From positions 1 through 64,000 of the forward strand of contig JAXMCW010000007.1 of NCBI GenBank assembly GCA_046349155.1: a stretch of DNA of 64,000 nucleotides, read 5' to 3'. The translations under genes were made by a program, and so were the position numbers. The stretch comes from Alsobacter sp046349155. Lineage in GTDB: Bacteria > Pseudomonadota > Alphaproteobacteria > Rhizobiales > Beijerinckiaceae. The notes below the pieces were generated by a model that made no database searches, had not been told where the DNA came from, and was given only the letters and a program-made list of their open reading frames with translations. Of this stretch, positions 17,423 to 25,967 are shown piece by piece. The first letter of the stretch is position 1. Each line of letters opens with the position of its first letter.

Positions 17423-17761
17423 TTGGCCGTCTATATCCTCGAAGACGATCCTGGCGTGAGCGACAGCCTGCTGACCTTTCTCGGCGGGCTGGGCCTCGAT
17501 GTGATCGCCTATCCCGATGCGGAAAGCTTCTTCGAGGCCGATCCGCCGAAGTCGACGGACATCATCATCGTCGACCTCCTGCTGCCGGGAATCAGCGGCG
17601 CGCGCGTCATCCGCTGGCTCCAGGGCATGCGGCAGCCGCCCCGGGTCATCGCCATCACCGGCCAGCCGCAATCGGCGATCGAACGCCAGATCCGGGGGCT
17701 CGGGGAGGTCCAGATCCTGCGCAAGCCGCTGAACTCCGAGACCATCGCCTCCATCGTCTGA
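17423..17761 (+). CDS. Single-domain response regulator (FixJ-receiver-like)
   Basis: This 112-residue protein is only a receiver domain: acidic EDD at 7-9, phospho-Asp51 in IIIVDLLLPG, Thr in AITG, and Lys in LRKPLN. It has no output domain, so it may act as a phosphate sink or as a competitor for FixL, much as FixT does by a different fold in Sinorhizobium; this is inference. A perfect FixK box at 17339 suggests low-oxygen induction and a feedback loop. The start is TTG 17423 with a poor ribosome site; no better in-frame start exists. It sits between fixJ and fixK. Confidence 0.82.
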   Translation: MAVYILEDDPGVSDSLLTFLGGLGLDVIAYPDAESFFEADPPKSTDIIIVDLLLPGISGARVIRWLQGMRQPPRVIAITGQPQSAIERQIRGLGEVQILRKPLNSETIASIV

Positions 17762-17912
17762 GCGGCGGGGCTGAGTCTTTCGTCGTCCGTAACACTGCTT
17801 AAGGGCCTGTCCCGATGCCCGCTCCTGCGGCGTGATTTAGCCTGCTTTCCGTTAACCCAACGGCGTCGATCCGCCTCCCGCGGAGAAGACCCCCGGCCGA
17901 ACGGAAACCCCC

Positions 17913-18635
17913 ATGTCCCTCGACCCCCGCAGCGATTTCGACCGCGACCGCGTCCCCCCCAAGCACGACGCCAGCTGGACGTTGGGCTTCAGCCGGGAGG
18001 GCAGCTTCGCCGAGCCCGACGCCAAGGCGAGCCGGCACCAGGAATTCGAGACCCGCGCCATGGTGATCGACGAGGGCGACGAGGCCCGCTCGATCTACCT
18101 GATCATCGAGGGCGCCGTGATGCTGTCCAAGCTGCTCCCGGACGGCCGCCGCCAGATCATCGAGTTGCTCGGCCCCGGCGACGTCTTCGGAATCACCAGC
18201 ACGGCCGTCCATGACGTCTGCGCGGAGACGCTGAGCCCGGTGCGCGTCGTGGTCTACGACCGCCGCAAGGTCGACGAGACCCCTGCCCTCCAGCAGCTCG
18301 TCAGCGAGCGCATGCGCGCCCAGATCTGCCACCTGCACGACCACGCCGTGCTGCTCGGGCGCAAGTCCGCGCTGGAGCGGGTCGCCACCTTCCTGATGCG
18401 GCTGGTGCCCGGCCGCGGGGGCATCGACTGCATCGGCCCCGGCAAGTCCACTGCGGCGCATGTCCGCGTGCCCCTCACCCGCCAGGAGATCGCCGACTAT
18501 CTCGGCCTCACCCTGGAGACGGTGAGCCGGGCCTTCTCCCAGCTCAAGCGTGACGGCTTTCTCTCCTATGGCCGCAATGACGAGGTCACGATCACGAATG
18601 TGTGCCGCCTCTGCCACGTGACTGGCGCGCACTAA
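17913..18635 (+). CDS. fixK: CRP/FNR-family regulator FixK
   Basis: This 240-residue protein has a cyclic-nucleotide-binding-like beta roll (about 45-150, IDEGDEARSIYLIIEGAVML) and a winged helix-turn-helix (about 180-230, LTRQEIADYLGLTLETVSRAFSQL). The E-T-V-S-R recognition helix is the type that reads TTGA-N6-TCAA. It has no N-terminal cysteines for an Fe-S cluster, so it is FixK-like rather than FNR; its only clustered cysteines are near the C-terminus (NVCRLCHV). Likely targets include high-affinity oxidase, heme and photosynthesis genes elsewhere. It is expected to be activated by FixJ. A strong terminator follows at 18725. Confidence 0.9.
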   Translation: MSLDPRSDFDRDRVPPKHDASWTLGFSREGSFAEPDAKASRHQEFETRAMVIDEGDEARSIYLIIEGAVMLSKLLPDGRRQIIELLGPGDVFGITSTAVHDVCAETLSPVRVVVYDRRKVDETPALQQLVSERMRAQICHLHDHAVLLGRKSALERVATFLMRLVPGRGGIDCIGPGKSTAAHVRVPLTRQEIADYLGLTLETVSRAFSQLKRDGFLSYGRNDEVTITNVCRLCHVTGAH

Positions 18636-18661
18636 GCTTCCGCGGCCCCTCCCGCGGATGT

Positions 18662-18684
18662 CCGGCCGGTTCCCGGCCGGTCTT
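18662..18684 (+). terminator. Candidate hairpin after fixK
   Basis: CCGGCCGG at 18662-18669 pairs with CCGGCCGG at 18673-18680 around a 3-base loop, followed by TCTTT. It may be a first, weaker terminator ahead of the strong one at 18725. Confidence 0.4.
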
Positions 18685-18724
18685 TGGGTGACCCGCAAGG
18701 GCCACAGTCTCCTCCCGACTTTCC

Positions 18725-18755
18725 GAGCCGCGCCCTCCAGCGCGGCTCTTTTTTT
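18725..18755 (+). terminator. Rho-independent terminator
   Basis: GAGCCGCG (18725-18732) and CGCGGCTC (18741-18748) form a perfect 8-bp GC stem with an 8-base loop, followed directly by seven T residues (18749-18755). It is the clearest intrinsic terminator in the window and ends the fixLJ-fixK block. Confidence 0.88.
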
Positions 18756-18839
18756 GCCGCGACCGCGCGGAACCGGCCGCGGGGCGCTCGCATTGCCAGC
18801 ACGGACGGGGCCGTGGCCCCACGGCAATGGAGGGAGTTC

Positions 18840-19064
18840 ATGCGTTTCCTGAGCGGCCTGATCTTCGGCGTCATTCTCACCGTGCTGACGGCCTACATGG
18901 TGGACGAGCGCGCCGCGCCCGGCCAGGCGCGGATGGTCGACTGGCAGATCGTCAGCCACCACGTCGAGGAGGCGAAGGTGCAGATCCGGGACGGCTGGGA
19001 CAGGCTGGTGGCGACCCTCGATCGCACCCGCTCCGAGCCCTCGAAGGGCGACAGCGCCACCTAG
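18840..19064 (+). CDS. Small single-pass membrane protein, 74 aa
   Basis: The ATG at 18840 follows GGAGGGAG. The 74-residue product has one N-terminal membrane helix (FLSGLIFGVILTVLTAYMV) and a soluble amphipathic tail (about 30-60) with a Ser/Glu/Asp-rich end, probably periplasmic. I do not recognise the family; the layout recalls short membrane-anchored proteins of unknown role common in alphaproteobacteria. It is separated from fixK by the strong terminator, so it has its own promoter. Confidence 0.62.
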   Translation: MRFLSGLIFGVILTVLTAYMVDERAAPGQARMVDWQIVSHHVEEAKVQIRDGWDRLVATLDRTRSEPSKGDSAT

Positions 19065-19425
19065 CGCCGTTTCGACCCGCCTGACACGACCTTGCATGTC
19101 CGTTCGCGGGGCACGGCGAGGAAGCACAGACAACGCCTGGCAGAGGTCTGGATGGCTTCGCCTTGGGCCCGCAAGGGCGGCGAGCGGTCGGAACAGTCGC
19201 TGGCGGCGCTCGCTGCCCGGCGGGGCCCGGCAAAGGCATGCCCCAAAAACGGAAGCACCCGACACGGCTCCCCCGAGACCGTGCCGGGCGCCCCGGCCCA
19301 TAGCGCATAACGCCATGGAACGTCGTGTGGTGGCTCTTCCGGGCTTCGCAGGCGGGCCTTTCGAAGGGCCCCGTGGAGCAGCACCACTGTGGTTGTGAAT
19401 TTGACCCGGCCGCTCGGAGGGGTCA
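19065..19425. other. Intergenic region, 361 bases, nothing clear
   Basis: Neither strand has a convincing gene. Open frames on both strands look like GC-driven noise, with no ribosome site and no recognisable protein features. A hairpin GGGCC-TTTCGAA-GGGCC lies near 19350-19372. Only the last bases (CGGAGGGG before TTG 19426) have a clear role, as ribosome site of the next gene. A small RNA cannot be excluded. Confidence 0.4.
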
Positions 19426-20544
19426 TTGATCGAGGTCAACGTTCACGCTTCCCCGCCATTTTTTGTGCCGCTTTCCGCCGGGACCCCTCTCTTGCCCTTG
19501 ACGCTGATCCGGGCGGCGCTGTCGCAACTCGGCATGCTGGCGGCCGCCTTCGCGGGCGGCTGGGTCTTCGCGGCGCTCGCCATTCCCGCGCCCTGGCTAT
19601 CCGGGCCGATGATCGTGACGGCGATCCTCGCCTCGCTGAACTGGGTGCCGCCGCTGGTCCTGCCCCTGCGCGACCTCGCGCTGCTCATCGCCGGGGTCTC
19701 CATGGGCGCCTCCGTGACGCCCGAATCGCTCGGCGCGCTCGGGGCCTACCCCGCCTCGCTGCTGATTCTCCTCGTCTCGATTGCCGGGATGATGGCGGCC
19801 TCCATCGCCGTGCTGACCGGATTCGGCCGCTGGAGCCTGAAGGACGCCTTCTTCGCTTCCGCGCCCGGTGCGCTTTCCACCGTGCTGATGATCGCGGTCG
19901 AGGAGCGGGCCGACGTGCCGAAGATCGCCATCGTGCAGCTCTTCCGGCTCTTCGTCCTGGTGATGGTGCTGCCGCCGGTCATCTCCTCGCTGGAGCCCGC
20001 CGCGGCGCAGCTGGTCGCGGCGCCGCAGGCGCTGTCGCCCGCGGCCTTCGCCCTGCTCTTCGCGGCGTCCTTCGCGACGGCCCTGCTCTTCGAGCGGCTG
20101 GGCATCGTCGCCCCGTTCATCCTCGGCGCGATGGTGGCGAGCGCCGCGCTGACCGGGCCCGGGATCCTCGCGGGCCGCTTCCCGGTCGCCATCTCGACCC
20201 TCGGCTTCGTGCTGATCGGGGTCTTCATCGGGCAGCGCTTTCGCGGGCTCGACCGCGCAATGGTGCTGCGCCTGCTGCCCGCCGCCTGCCTGTCCCTGCT
20301 CGCAGCGCTGACCGTCGCGGCCCTGGGCGCGGGAGCGGTGAGCCTCGCCACCGAGGTGAGCTTCGGCTCGAGCATCGTAGCCTTCGCGCCGGGCGGCCTG
20401 GAGGCCATGACCGTGCTGGCCTTCGCGCTGGGGCTCGACACGATCTATGTCGGCGTCCACCACATCGCCCGTTTCCTGATGGTCGGGCTGATGGTGCCTT
20501 TCGCGATCCGCTTCTGGCCGGCGCTGCGACGGGACCGGCGCTGA
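19426..20544 (+). CDS. AbrB-family integral membrane protein (AmoB/YbfB-type permease)
   Basis: This 372-residue, very hydrophobic protein has about 10-11 helices in two similar halves, as expected for the AbrB duplication family (GAWLSGPM-like motif PAPWLSGPMIVTAILA in the first half; APFILGAMVASAALTGPG in the second). Databases often mislabel it as ammonia monooxygenase or as an AbrB transcriptional regulator; it is neither. The substrate is unknown. The TTG start at 19426 is supported by a GGAGGGG site 5 bases upstream. It converges on the chemoreceptor gene with a 34-base gap. Confidence 0.85.
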   Translation: MIEVNVHASPPFFVPLSAGTPLLPLTLIRAALSQLGMLAAAFAGGWVFAALAIPAPWLSGPMIVTAILASLNWVPPLVLPLRDLALLIAGVSMGASVTPESLGALGAYPASLLILLVSIAGMMAASIAVLTGFGRWSLKDAFFASAPGALSTVLMIAVEERADVPKIAIVQLFRLFVLVMVLPPVISSLEPAAAQLVAAPQALSPAAFALLFAASFATALLFERLGIVAPFILGAMVASAALTGPGILAGRFPVAISTLGFVLIGVFIGQRFRGLDRAMVLRLLPAACLSLLAALTVAALGAGAVSLATEVSFGSSIVAFAPGGLEAMTVLAFALGLDTIYVGVHHIARFLMVGLMVPFAIRFWPALRRDRR

Positions 20545-20578
20545 GTGGCCTTCCCGAGGCTCCCGCCGAATGGCGGCG

Positions 20579-22048
20579 CTACACCTTCACGCCGATGCGG
20601 AAGCCGCCCCAGTGCCGGCCCTGGATGCGGATGGGGGCGGAAATGTCCTTCATCAGCACGAACTGCCCGCCGCCCATGTCGCGGCGGTAGGTCTGCACCA
20701 GGCTGGACTTCTGGTTGCGGCCCGCCGCGAGCCCCGTGCGGTCGTCGAAGATGCGACGGTTGCGGCAATTGGCGGCGTTCCAGACGGGATCGCGGCCCTG
20801 CGGCTGGGAGAACTTCTTGTTGTGCGTGGGCAGGTAACCGTTCCGGTCCACTGCCGCGCAGAACACGATGCGCGGGTCGAGGGTGAGCACCTGCTCCTGC
20901 AGGGCGGGCAGCAGACGGTCCGTGAGCGCGGTGAAGCGCGTGGTCACCTGCTGGGGATCGGTGCCGGGAATGGGGCGGTAGTCGTCGTCGAAGAGGTCCG
21001 ACACGGAGGCCTCGCCACGGCGGATCGCCTCCTCGAAGAGCGCTGCGACCTTGCCGGCGGTGTCGATGGCCAGCGTCACGAGGGCGCCGTCCTTCGTGTT
21101 CACCGCCTTCTCGGCGATGAACCCCACGAGATCCTGGCTCGCGCCGACGAGGCTGTCGATGCGCCGCGCGGTCTCGCCGAAATCCTGGCGCGCCGAGGCC
21201 ATGTCCTGGGCGAAATCGTCGAGCTGGGACACCACGTTGCCGCAGACGCGGATGTTCTCGTCGACGGGCCTGGCGATCTGCTCGATGTCGGAGACGAGCT
21301 TGTGCACGGCCTTGCCGAACCCGTCGAAGGCGGCGAGGTGCCTGTCGATCGCCTCGCTCTCCGCGCTGGCGGAGCGGGCCTTCTGCTCGCTTTCGCGGCT
21401 CTCCGCCGCGAGTCGCTCGATGACGCTCGACAGGGCGGCGAGCTGGCGCGCCGTCTCGGCCGTGGCGGCCCGGGTCTGCTCGGCGAGGTCCTTCACGGCG
21501 TTGGCGATCACGGCGAAGCCGCGGCCGGCCGCGCCGCTGCGCGCGGCCTCGACGCCGGCGTTGATGGCGATGAGCTGGATTTCCCGGGCGATGGCGTTGA
21601 TGGCCTCGCTGGATTCGCCGACCTTCTGCACGGTCGACGTGGCGTCGCCCAGGATGGCCGAGAAGCTTGTGGCGGCCCTGGCCAGCGTGGCGACGTTGTC
21701 CCGCGCGCCGCCGAGCGCCGTGCGGATCGCGCCCGTGGCGGCGTCCATGCCGTCCTTGACGGCGGTCGCCGATTCCTGCGCGCGTCCGGCCGTCGCCGCG
21801 ATGCTCTCGTTGACCGCGATCATCTGCTCGGCAGCCACGACGACGTCGTCGATAGCCTGGGTGCGGCGAAAGACGTTGCGCACGACGTCCTTGACGGAGC
21901 CGGCGATGTCCATGGCCTCGCCGAGGCGGTCGACCTTGCCGGAAATGTCCTCGATGAGGCGGGTCGCGGCATCCTGCTGCGGAGCGGCTGGAATCCCGAT
22001 CTGATCGGTCGATGTCGACGAAGGGGACCGGGCGGGGGCTGCCGACAA
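20579..22048 (-). CDS. Soluble methyl-accepting chemotaxis protein
   Basis: This 489-residue protein has no signal peptide or membrane helix. A long coiled-coil signalling domain (about 20-300) contains the MCP hairpin tip (EIQLIAINAGVEAARSGAAGRGFAVIANAVKDLAEQT). A C-terminal sensory part (about 350-489) has the motif DRNGYLPTHN and the sequence NCRNRRIF, a region seen in other alphaproteobacterial soluble chemoreceptors. It should sit in a cytoplasmic array and signal to CheA; the ligand is unknown. TTG 22048 behind GGGAGA is the chosen start. No che genes lie nearby, so it is an orphan receptor. Confidence 0.88.
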   Translation of the reverse strand: MSAAPARSPSSTSTDQIGIPAAPQQDAATRLIEDISGKVDRLGEAMDIAGSVKDVVRNVFRRTQAIDDVVVAAEQMIAVNESIAATAGRAQESATAVKDGMDAATGAIRTALGGARDNVATLARAATSFSAILGDATSTVQKVGESSEAINAIAREIQLIAINAGVEAARSGAAGRGFAVIANAVKDLAEQTRAATAETARQLAALSSVIERLAAESRESEQKARSASAESEAIDRHLAAFDGFGKAVHKLVSDIEQIARPVDENIRVCGNVVSQLDDFAQDMASARQDFGETARRIDSLVGASQDLVGFIAEKAVNTKDGALVTLAIDTAGKVAALFEEAIRRGEASVSDLFDDDYRPIPGTDPQQVTTRFTALTDRLLPALQEQVLTLDPRIVFCAAVDRNGYLPTHNKKFSQPQGRDPVWNAANCRNRRIFDDRTGLAAGRNQKSSLVQTYRRDMGGGQFVLMKDISAPIRIQGRHWGGFRIGVKV

Positions 22049-22197
22049 CGCATTCTCCCAAAGTCGCTAGAGCAATATCAAATTCCTGCGCTCATCCGCT
22101 TAAAGTTGTGTAAATGTCTTTACGGTGAGATGTGAATCGAGGGACCGCGCCGGACCAGGCCGGCGGCGGTGAAGAATCGATGGGGCTGGAGAGTGTG

Positions 22198-22449
22198 ATG
22201 CGTGCTTTGATCGTTGCGGCAGGCCTTGCCGTCGCCGTTGCCGGCTGCGCCCGCGCACCGGTCAACGACCCGCCGACCATTTCCTATGACGGCCACTTCG
22301 GCGGCACTGTCGTCGCCGACCGGGTCACGCCGGTCTCGACGCGCTACCAGAATCTCTGCGAGGGCCGGGCCGGCACGTGGCGCTATGGCGGGTACCGGCC
22401 GTACGGCGATTGCGCCACGGTGAACCCCACCGTCCGCGCGCGCTACTGA
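22198..22449 (+). CDS. Small lipoprotein, 83 aa
   Basis: A lipoprotein signal (LIVAAGLAVAVAGC, lipid Cys17) is followed by about 66 residues rich in Tyr, Arg and Gly with two more cysteines, which could form a disulfide (NLCEGRAGTW and YGDCATV). The family is not recognised. ATG 22198 lies behind GGAGAG; in-frame upstream ATGs would add a non-signal leader. It is transcribed divergently from the chemoreceptor, with Ku downstream. Confidence 0.6.
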   Translation: MRALIVAAGLAVAVAGCARAPVNDPPTISYDGHFGGTVVADRVTPVSTRYQNLCEGRAGTWRYGGYRPYGDCATVNPTVRARY

Positions 22450-22531
22450 CGATCGCTGCCGCGGCTGCGTCCGGCATGGAACGCAGCGCCGACCGGGCGG
22501 TTGATGGAGGTCCTCCATCGACCGCTTCAGC

Positions 22532-23335
22532 ATGGCCGCGCGCACCTTCTGGAAAGGCTACCTCAAGCTCTCGCTCGTGACCTGCCCGGTCGCGATGAGC
22601 CCGGCCACGTCCGAGGCGGACAAGGTCCGCTTCCACACGCTGAACCGCGCCACGGGGCACAGGGTCGAGAGCGTCTATGTCGACGCCGAGACGGGCCGGC
22701 CCGTGAGCGAGGAGGACGAGGCGAAGGGCTATCCGACGGGACCCGACAGCGTCATCGTGCTCGAGGACGAGGAAATCGCCTCGGTCGCGCTGGAGAGCAC
22801 GCGCACCATCGACATCGACATGTTCGTGCCGCGCGACGACATCCCCTGGATCTGGCAGGACCAGCCGCACTACCTCGTGCCCGACGACAAGGTCGGCGAG
22901 GAAGCCTTCGCCGTGATCCGCGACGCCATGTCGGCGACGGACACTGTGGGGATCGCGCGCCTCGTCCTCTACCGCCGCGAGCGGGCCGTGATGCTGGTGC
23001 CACGGGGCCGGGGCATCGTGGTCTGGACCCTGCGCTACGGCGACGAGGTCCGCGACCCCTCCGGCCTGCCCTCCCCGCCCCGCGAGAAGCCCGCTGCCGG
23101 CCTCGTGGAGATGATGCAGACGCTGATCGACAAGCGCACCCGGCGCTGGGACCCCGCCATGGCCAGCGACCCCGTCCAGGCCACCCTGCTCGACCTCATC
23201 GAGCGCCGGCGCAAGCCGAAGAAGCCCGCCAAGGCCGCGGCCAAGACCCCCGAGGCCAAGCCCGCCAACGTCGTCAACATCATGGACGCCCTGCGCCAGA
23301 GCATTGCCACGGAAAAGGCGCGCGGCCGAGGGTGA
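22532..23335 (+). CDS. ku: Ku protein (NHEJ), copy 1
   Basis: This 267-residue bacterial Ku binds double-strand DNA ends as a dimer and recruits LigD. The start FWKGYLKLSLVTCPVAM, the central beta-barrel, and the closing Lys/Ala-rich tail (RRRKPKKPAKAAAK) match the family. The gene converges on ligD with a 19-base gap, while a second Ku lies upstream of ligD. Having two Ku genes suggests heterodimers or condition-specific forms, as in Sinorhizobium. ATG 22532 is supported by GGAGG 18 bases upstream. Confidence 0.95.
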   Translation: MAARTFWKGYLKLSLVTCPVAMSPATSEADKVRFHTLNRATGHRVESVYVDAETGRPVSEEDEAKGYPTGPDSVIVLEDEEIASVALESTRTIDIDMFVPRDDIPWIWQDQPHYLVPDDKVGEEAFAVIRDAMSATDTVGIARLVLYRRERAVMLVPRGRGIVVWTLRYGDEVRDPSGLPSPPREKPAAGLVEMMQTLIDKRTRRWDPAMASDPVQATLLDLIERRRKPKKPAKAAAKTPEAKPANVVNIMDALRQSIATEKARGRG

Positions 23336-23354
23336 GCGCCGGTTCGCGGCCCGC

Positions 23355-25964
23355 TCAGCCCGCCTTCCTCGCCCGTCCCCGCCGCCCTGCCTTTTCACCC
23401 TCGCCCTCCAGGGGGGCAGCCGCGCGCCGAAAATCCGCCCAGGGGTCCTTCTCCTGGCGCGCGAGCCGCGCAGGCGTGTTCGCCACGGTGAAGTAGGCCG
23501 GGCCGATCGCCTCGCCGAGCTCGGCCCAGTCGAGCGGCATCGAGACCGGAGCCCCCGGCCGCGATCGCGTCGAATAGGGCGCGACCGCCGTGGCGCCGCG
23601 GCCGTTGCGCAGGTAGTCGACGAGGATCCGGCCCTGCCGCTTGGCCTTGGAGACGACGGCCACGAACCTGTCCGGAGAATCCGCGGCCATCGCCTCCGCG
23701 ATCCGCTTGGTGAAAGCCTTGGCCTCGGGCCATGCCGCGCTCGGCTTCACCGAGGCCACGACATGCAGGCCCTTGCCGCCGGAGGTCTTGACGAAGCTCG
23801 TCAGACCAGCCCGCGCAAGGCGGTCGCGGGCCTCCTGCGCCGCCGCGATGACGAAGGTCCAGGGGACGTCCGGGCCGGGATCGAGGTCCAGGATGAGGAG
23901 ATCGGGCCGCTCGATGTCCGACAGCATCGAGCCCCAGGGGTGGATTTCCAGTACGCCCGCCTGCACCAGCGCGAGCGCGCCGGCGAGGTCGTCGACGACG
24001 AGCAGCGGCTCGGCCTCGACGTCGCCGGGGTCCGGCGCCTGCCGGATCGCCTTGCCCGCGCCCTGCCAGGCGTGCTTCTGGAAGAAGCAGGCCTCCGTGA
24101 CGCCGCCGGGGCAGCGCACCAGGGAGAGCGGCCGGCCGGCGACATAGGGACCCATGCGGGGCCATACCTCGGCCACGTAGTCGGCCAGCCCCTGCTTGGT
24201 GACGCCGACATCGGGCCAGTAGACGCGGTCGGGATGGGTAAGCCTCACCTGGGGCTTGCCGGACCTGGCCCTGCCGCCAGCCTGAGAACCGCCTTCGGAC
24301 TTCGGCACGGGGTCGTCCTCCGTCTCGCGCACAACCTCCGGGGCAGGCTTATCCTCGCGCAGGCCGCGAAAGGCAGCGTGGCGCAGGTTGTGGTCAGCCG
24401 TCCAGCCGCGGAACTCCACCTCGGCGACGAGCTCGGGCTTCACATAGAGCAGGCCCCGCGCCTCGTCGGCCGTCAGCTTGCCGGCGAAGGGGCTGCGCTG
24501 GGTCCGCAGCCCGTCGAGCCGCGTCATCAGCATCCGCGCGACGGCGTCGCTGAAGCCCGTGCCGACGCGACCGAGATAGACCAGCCGGCCATCCTCGTAG
24601 GCCCCGAGCGCGAGGGAGCCGATGGCGCCCGGCGTCACGCCGGAGGGCAGATAGCCGCCGACGACGAATTCCTGCCGGTGCGAGCATTTGGATTTCTGCC
24701 AGTCCTTGCCGCGGCCCGACATGTAGGGCGCCGTCCCGCGCTTGGAGACCACGCCCTCCAGGCTGAGCCGGCAGGCATGGCGCAACACGAGTTCGCCGCT
24801 CTCGGCGAAGTGCTCGCTGTGGCGCAGTTGCGGCCCCGCACCCGCCAGCAGGTCCTCCAGCCGCGCCTTGCGCTCCAGCAGCGGCCTGTCGCGACGATCC
24901 TCGCCGTCCAGGAACAGGAGGTCGAAGGCGACGTAGAGGAAGCGGTCGCTGCGTCCGGCCGAGAGCTCGGCCTGCAGCGCGGAGAAGTCGGACGCGCCGG
25001 CATCGTTCTCCACCATCAGCTCGCCGTCGATGAGTGCGTTCGAGGCGGGCAGCGCGGCGAGGGCCGCGACGATCCCGGGTCCGAAGCGCTGCGTCCAGTC
25101 GAGGCCCGTGCGGGTCAAGAGCCTGACCTTGCCCCGGTCGATGCGGGCGAGCAGGCGATAGCCGTCGACCTTGATCTCGTGGACCCAGCCTTTGCCCTTG
25201 GGGGCATGCGGGACGAGCGTGGCGAGCTGGGGCGCGACGAAGTCGGGCGGCGTCCTGCCGGATCGCCGGCCCGCCCTCGCCTTGGGCCGGTCGCCGGCCG
25301 GGCGTGGCTTCGCCTTCGCCCTCCCCGTCCCGGCGCGGGCGGGCTCCCCGTCGCCGTCGCGGGGAATGCGTCCGGTCTTCGACGACCAGCCCGGCGCCTC
25401 GCCTGCAATCTGGGCGATGTCACGGCCCGTCGCCACGGATTCCGGATGTTCCTCGAGGATGTCGGGATCGCCCGACCCGCGCGCGGCGTCGTCCTCGCCC
25501 TTGATCAGGAGCCAGTTCTCGTGCCTGTCGCGCTCCTTGCGTTGCATGCGCACGAGACGCCAGCGGCCCTTGAGCTTCTCTCCATCAAGCGTGAATTCCA
25601 GGTGGCCCTTGGCATAGCCCCTGTGGACGTCGCCGATCGGCGCCCAGGCGCCGCGGTCCCAGAGCAGCACGACGCCGCCGCCATATTCCCCTTTGGGGAT
25701 GGTGCCCTCGAAGTCGCCGTAGTCGAGCGGATGGTCCTCGACATGGACGGCGAGCCGCTTCTCGCCCGGCACGAGGCTCGGGCCGCGGGTGACGGCCCAG
25801 CTCTTCAGCACGCCGTCCATCTCCAGCCGGAAATCATAGTGCAGGCGACGGGCGGCGTGCTTCTGGACGATGAACGTCCGCCCGCTGGCGCTGTCGGCCA
25901 CGCGGCCCTGCGGCTCCGGGGTCGACTTGAAGTCGCGCTTGCGGCGATAGGCCTCGAGCGCCAT
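23355..25964 (-). CDS. ligD: ATP-dependent DNA ligase LigD (PE-LIG-POL)
   Basis: This 869-residue multifunctional NHEJ enzyme has, in order: a 3'-phosphoesterase domain (about 1-190: FIVQKHAARRLHYDFRLEMD, HPLDYGDFEGTIPKGEYG); a basic Arg/Ala/Pro linker; an ATP-dependent ligase (about 235-535, nucleotidyl Lys265 in VHEIKVDGYR, OB fold); and a polymerase/primase domain (about 580-850: LDLDPGPDVPW with the catalytic Asp pair, SGGKGLHV). It trims, fills and seals broken ends held by Ku. It starts 3 bases after the second Ku gene's stop, forming an operon. All three domains are intact. Confidence 0.96.
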   Translation of the reverse strand: MALEAYRRKRDFKSTPEPQGRVADSASGRTFIVQKHAARRLHYDFRLEMDGVLKSWAVTRGPSLVPGEKRLAVHVEDHPLDYGDFEGTIPKGEYGGGVVLLWDRGAWAPIGDVHRGYAKGHLEFTLDGEKLKGRWRLVRMQRKERDRHENWLLIKGEDDAARGSGDPDILEEHPESVATGRDIAQIAGEAPGWSSKTGRIPRDGDGEPARAGTGRAKAKPRPAGDRPKARAGRRSGRTPPDFVAPQLATLVPHAPKGKGWVHEIKVDGYRLLARIDRGKVRLLTRTGLDWTQRFGPGIVAALAALPASNALIDGELMVENDAGASDFSALQAELSAGRSDRFLYVAFDLLFLDGEDRRDRPLLERKARLEDLLAGAGPQLRHSEHFAESGELVLRHACRLSLEGVVSKRGTAPYMSGRGKDWQKSKCSHRQEFVVGGYLPSGVTPGAIGSLALGAYEDGRLVYLGRVGTGFSDAVARMLMTRLDGLRTQRSPFAGKLTADEARGLLYVKPELVAEVEFRGWTADHNLRHAAFRGLREDKPAPEVVRETEDDPVPKSEGGSQAGGRARSGKPQVRLTHPDRVYWPDVGVTKQGLADYVAEVWPRMGPYVAGRPLSLVRCPGGVTEACFFQKHAWQGAGKAIRQAPDPGDVEAEPLLVVDDLAGALALVQAGVLEIHPWGSMLSDIERPDLLILDLDPGPDVPWTFVIAAAQEARDRLARAGLTSFVKTSGGKGLHVVASVKPSAAWPEAKAFTKRIAEAMAADSPDRFVAVVSKAKRQGRILVDYLRNGRGATAVAPYSTRSRPGAPVSMPLDWAELGEAIGPAYFTVANTPARLARQEKDPWADFRRAAAPLEGEGEKAGRRGRARKAG

Positions 25965-25967
25965 GGC

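Noticed and set aside
17762..17912. FixJ binding site upstream of fixK
   Set aside because: No convincing match to known FixJ boxes could be picked out by eye, although FixJ control of fixK is expected.
19061..19426. 121-codon minus-strand frame in the 19.1-19.4 kb gap
   Set aside because: No ribosome site, no hydrophobic or domain pattern, composition typical of noise; kept only as an empty region.
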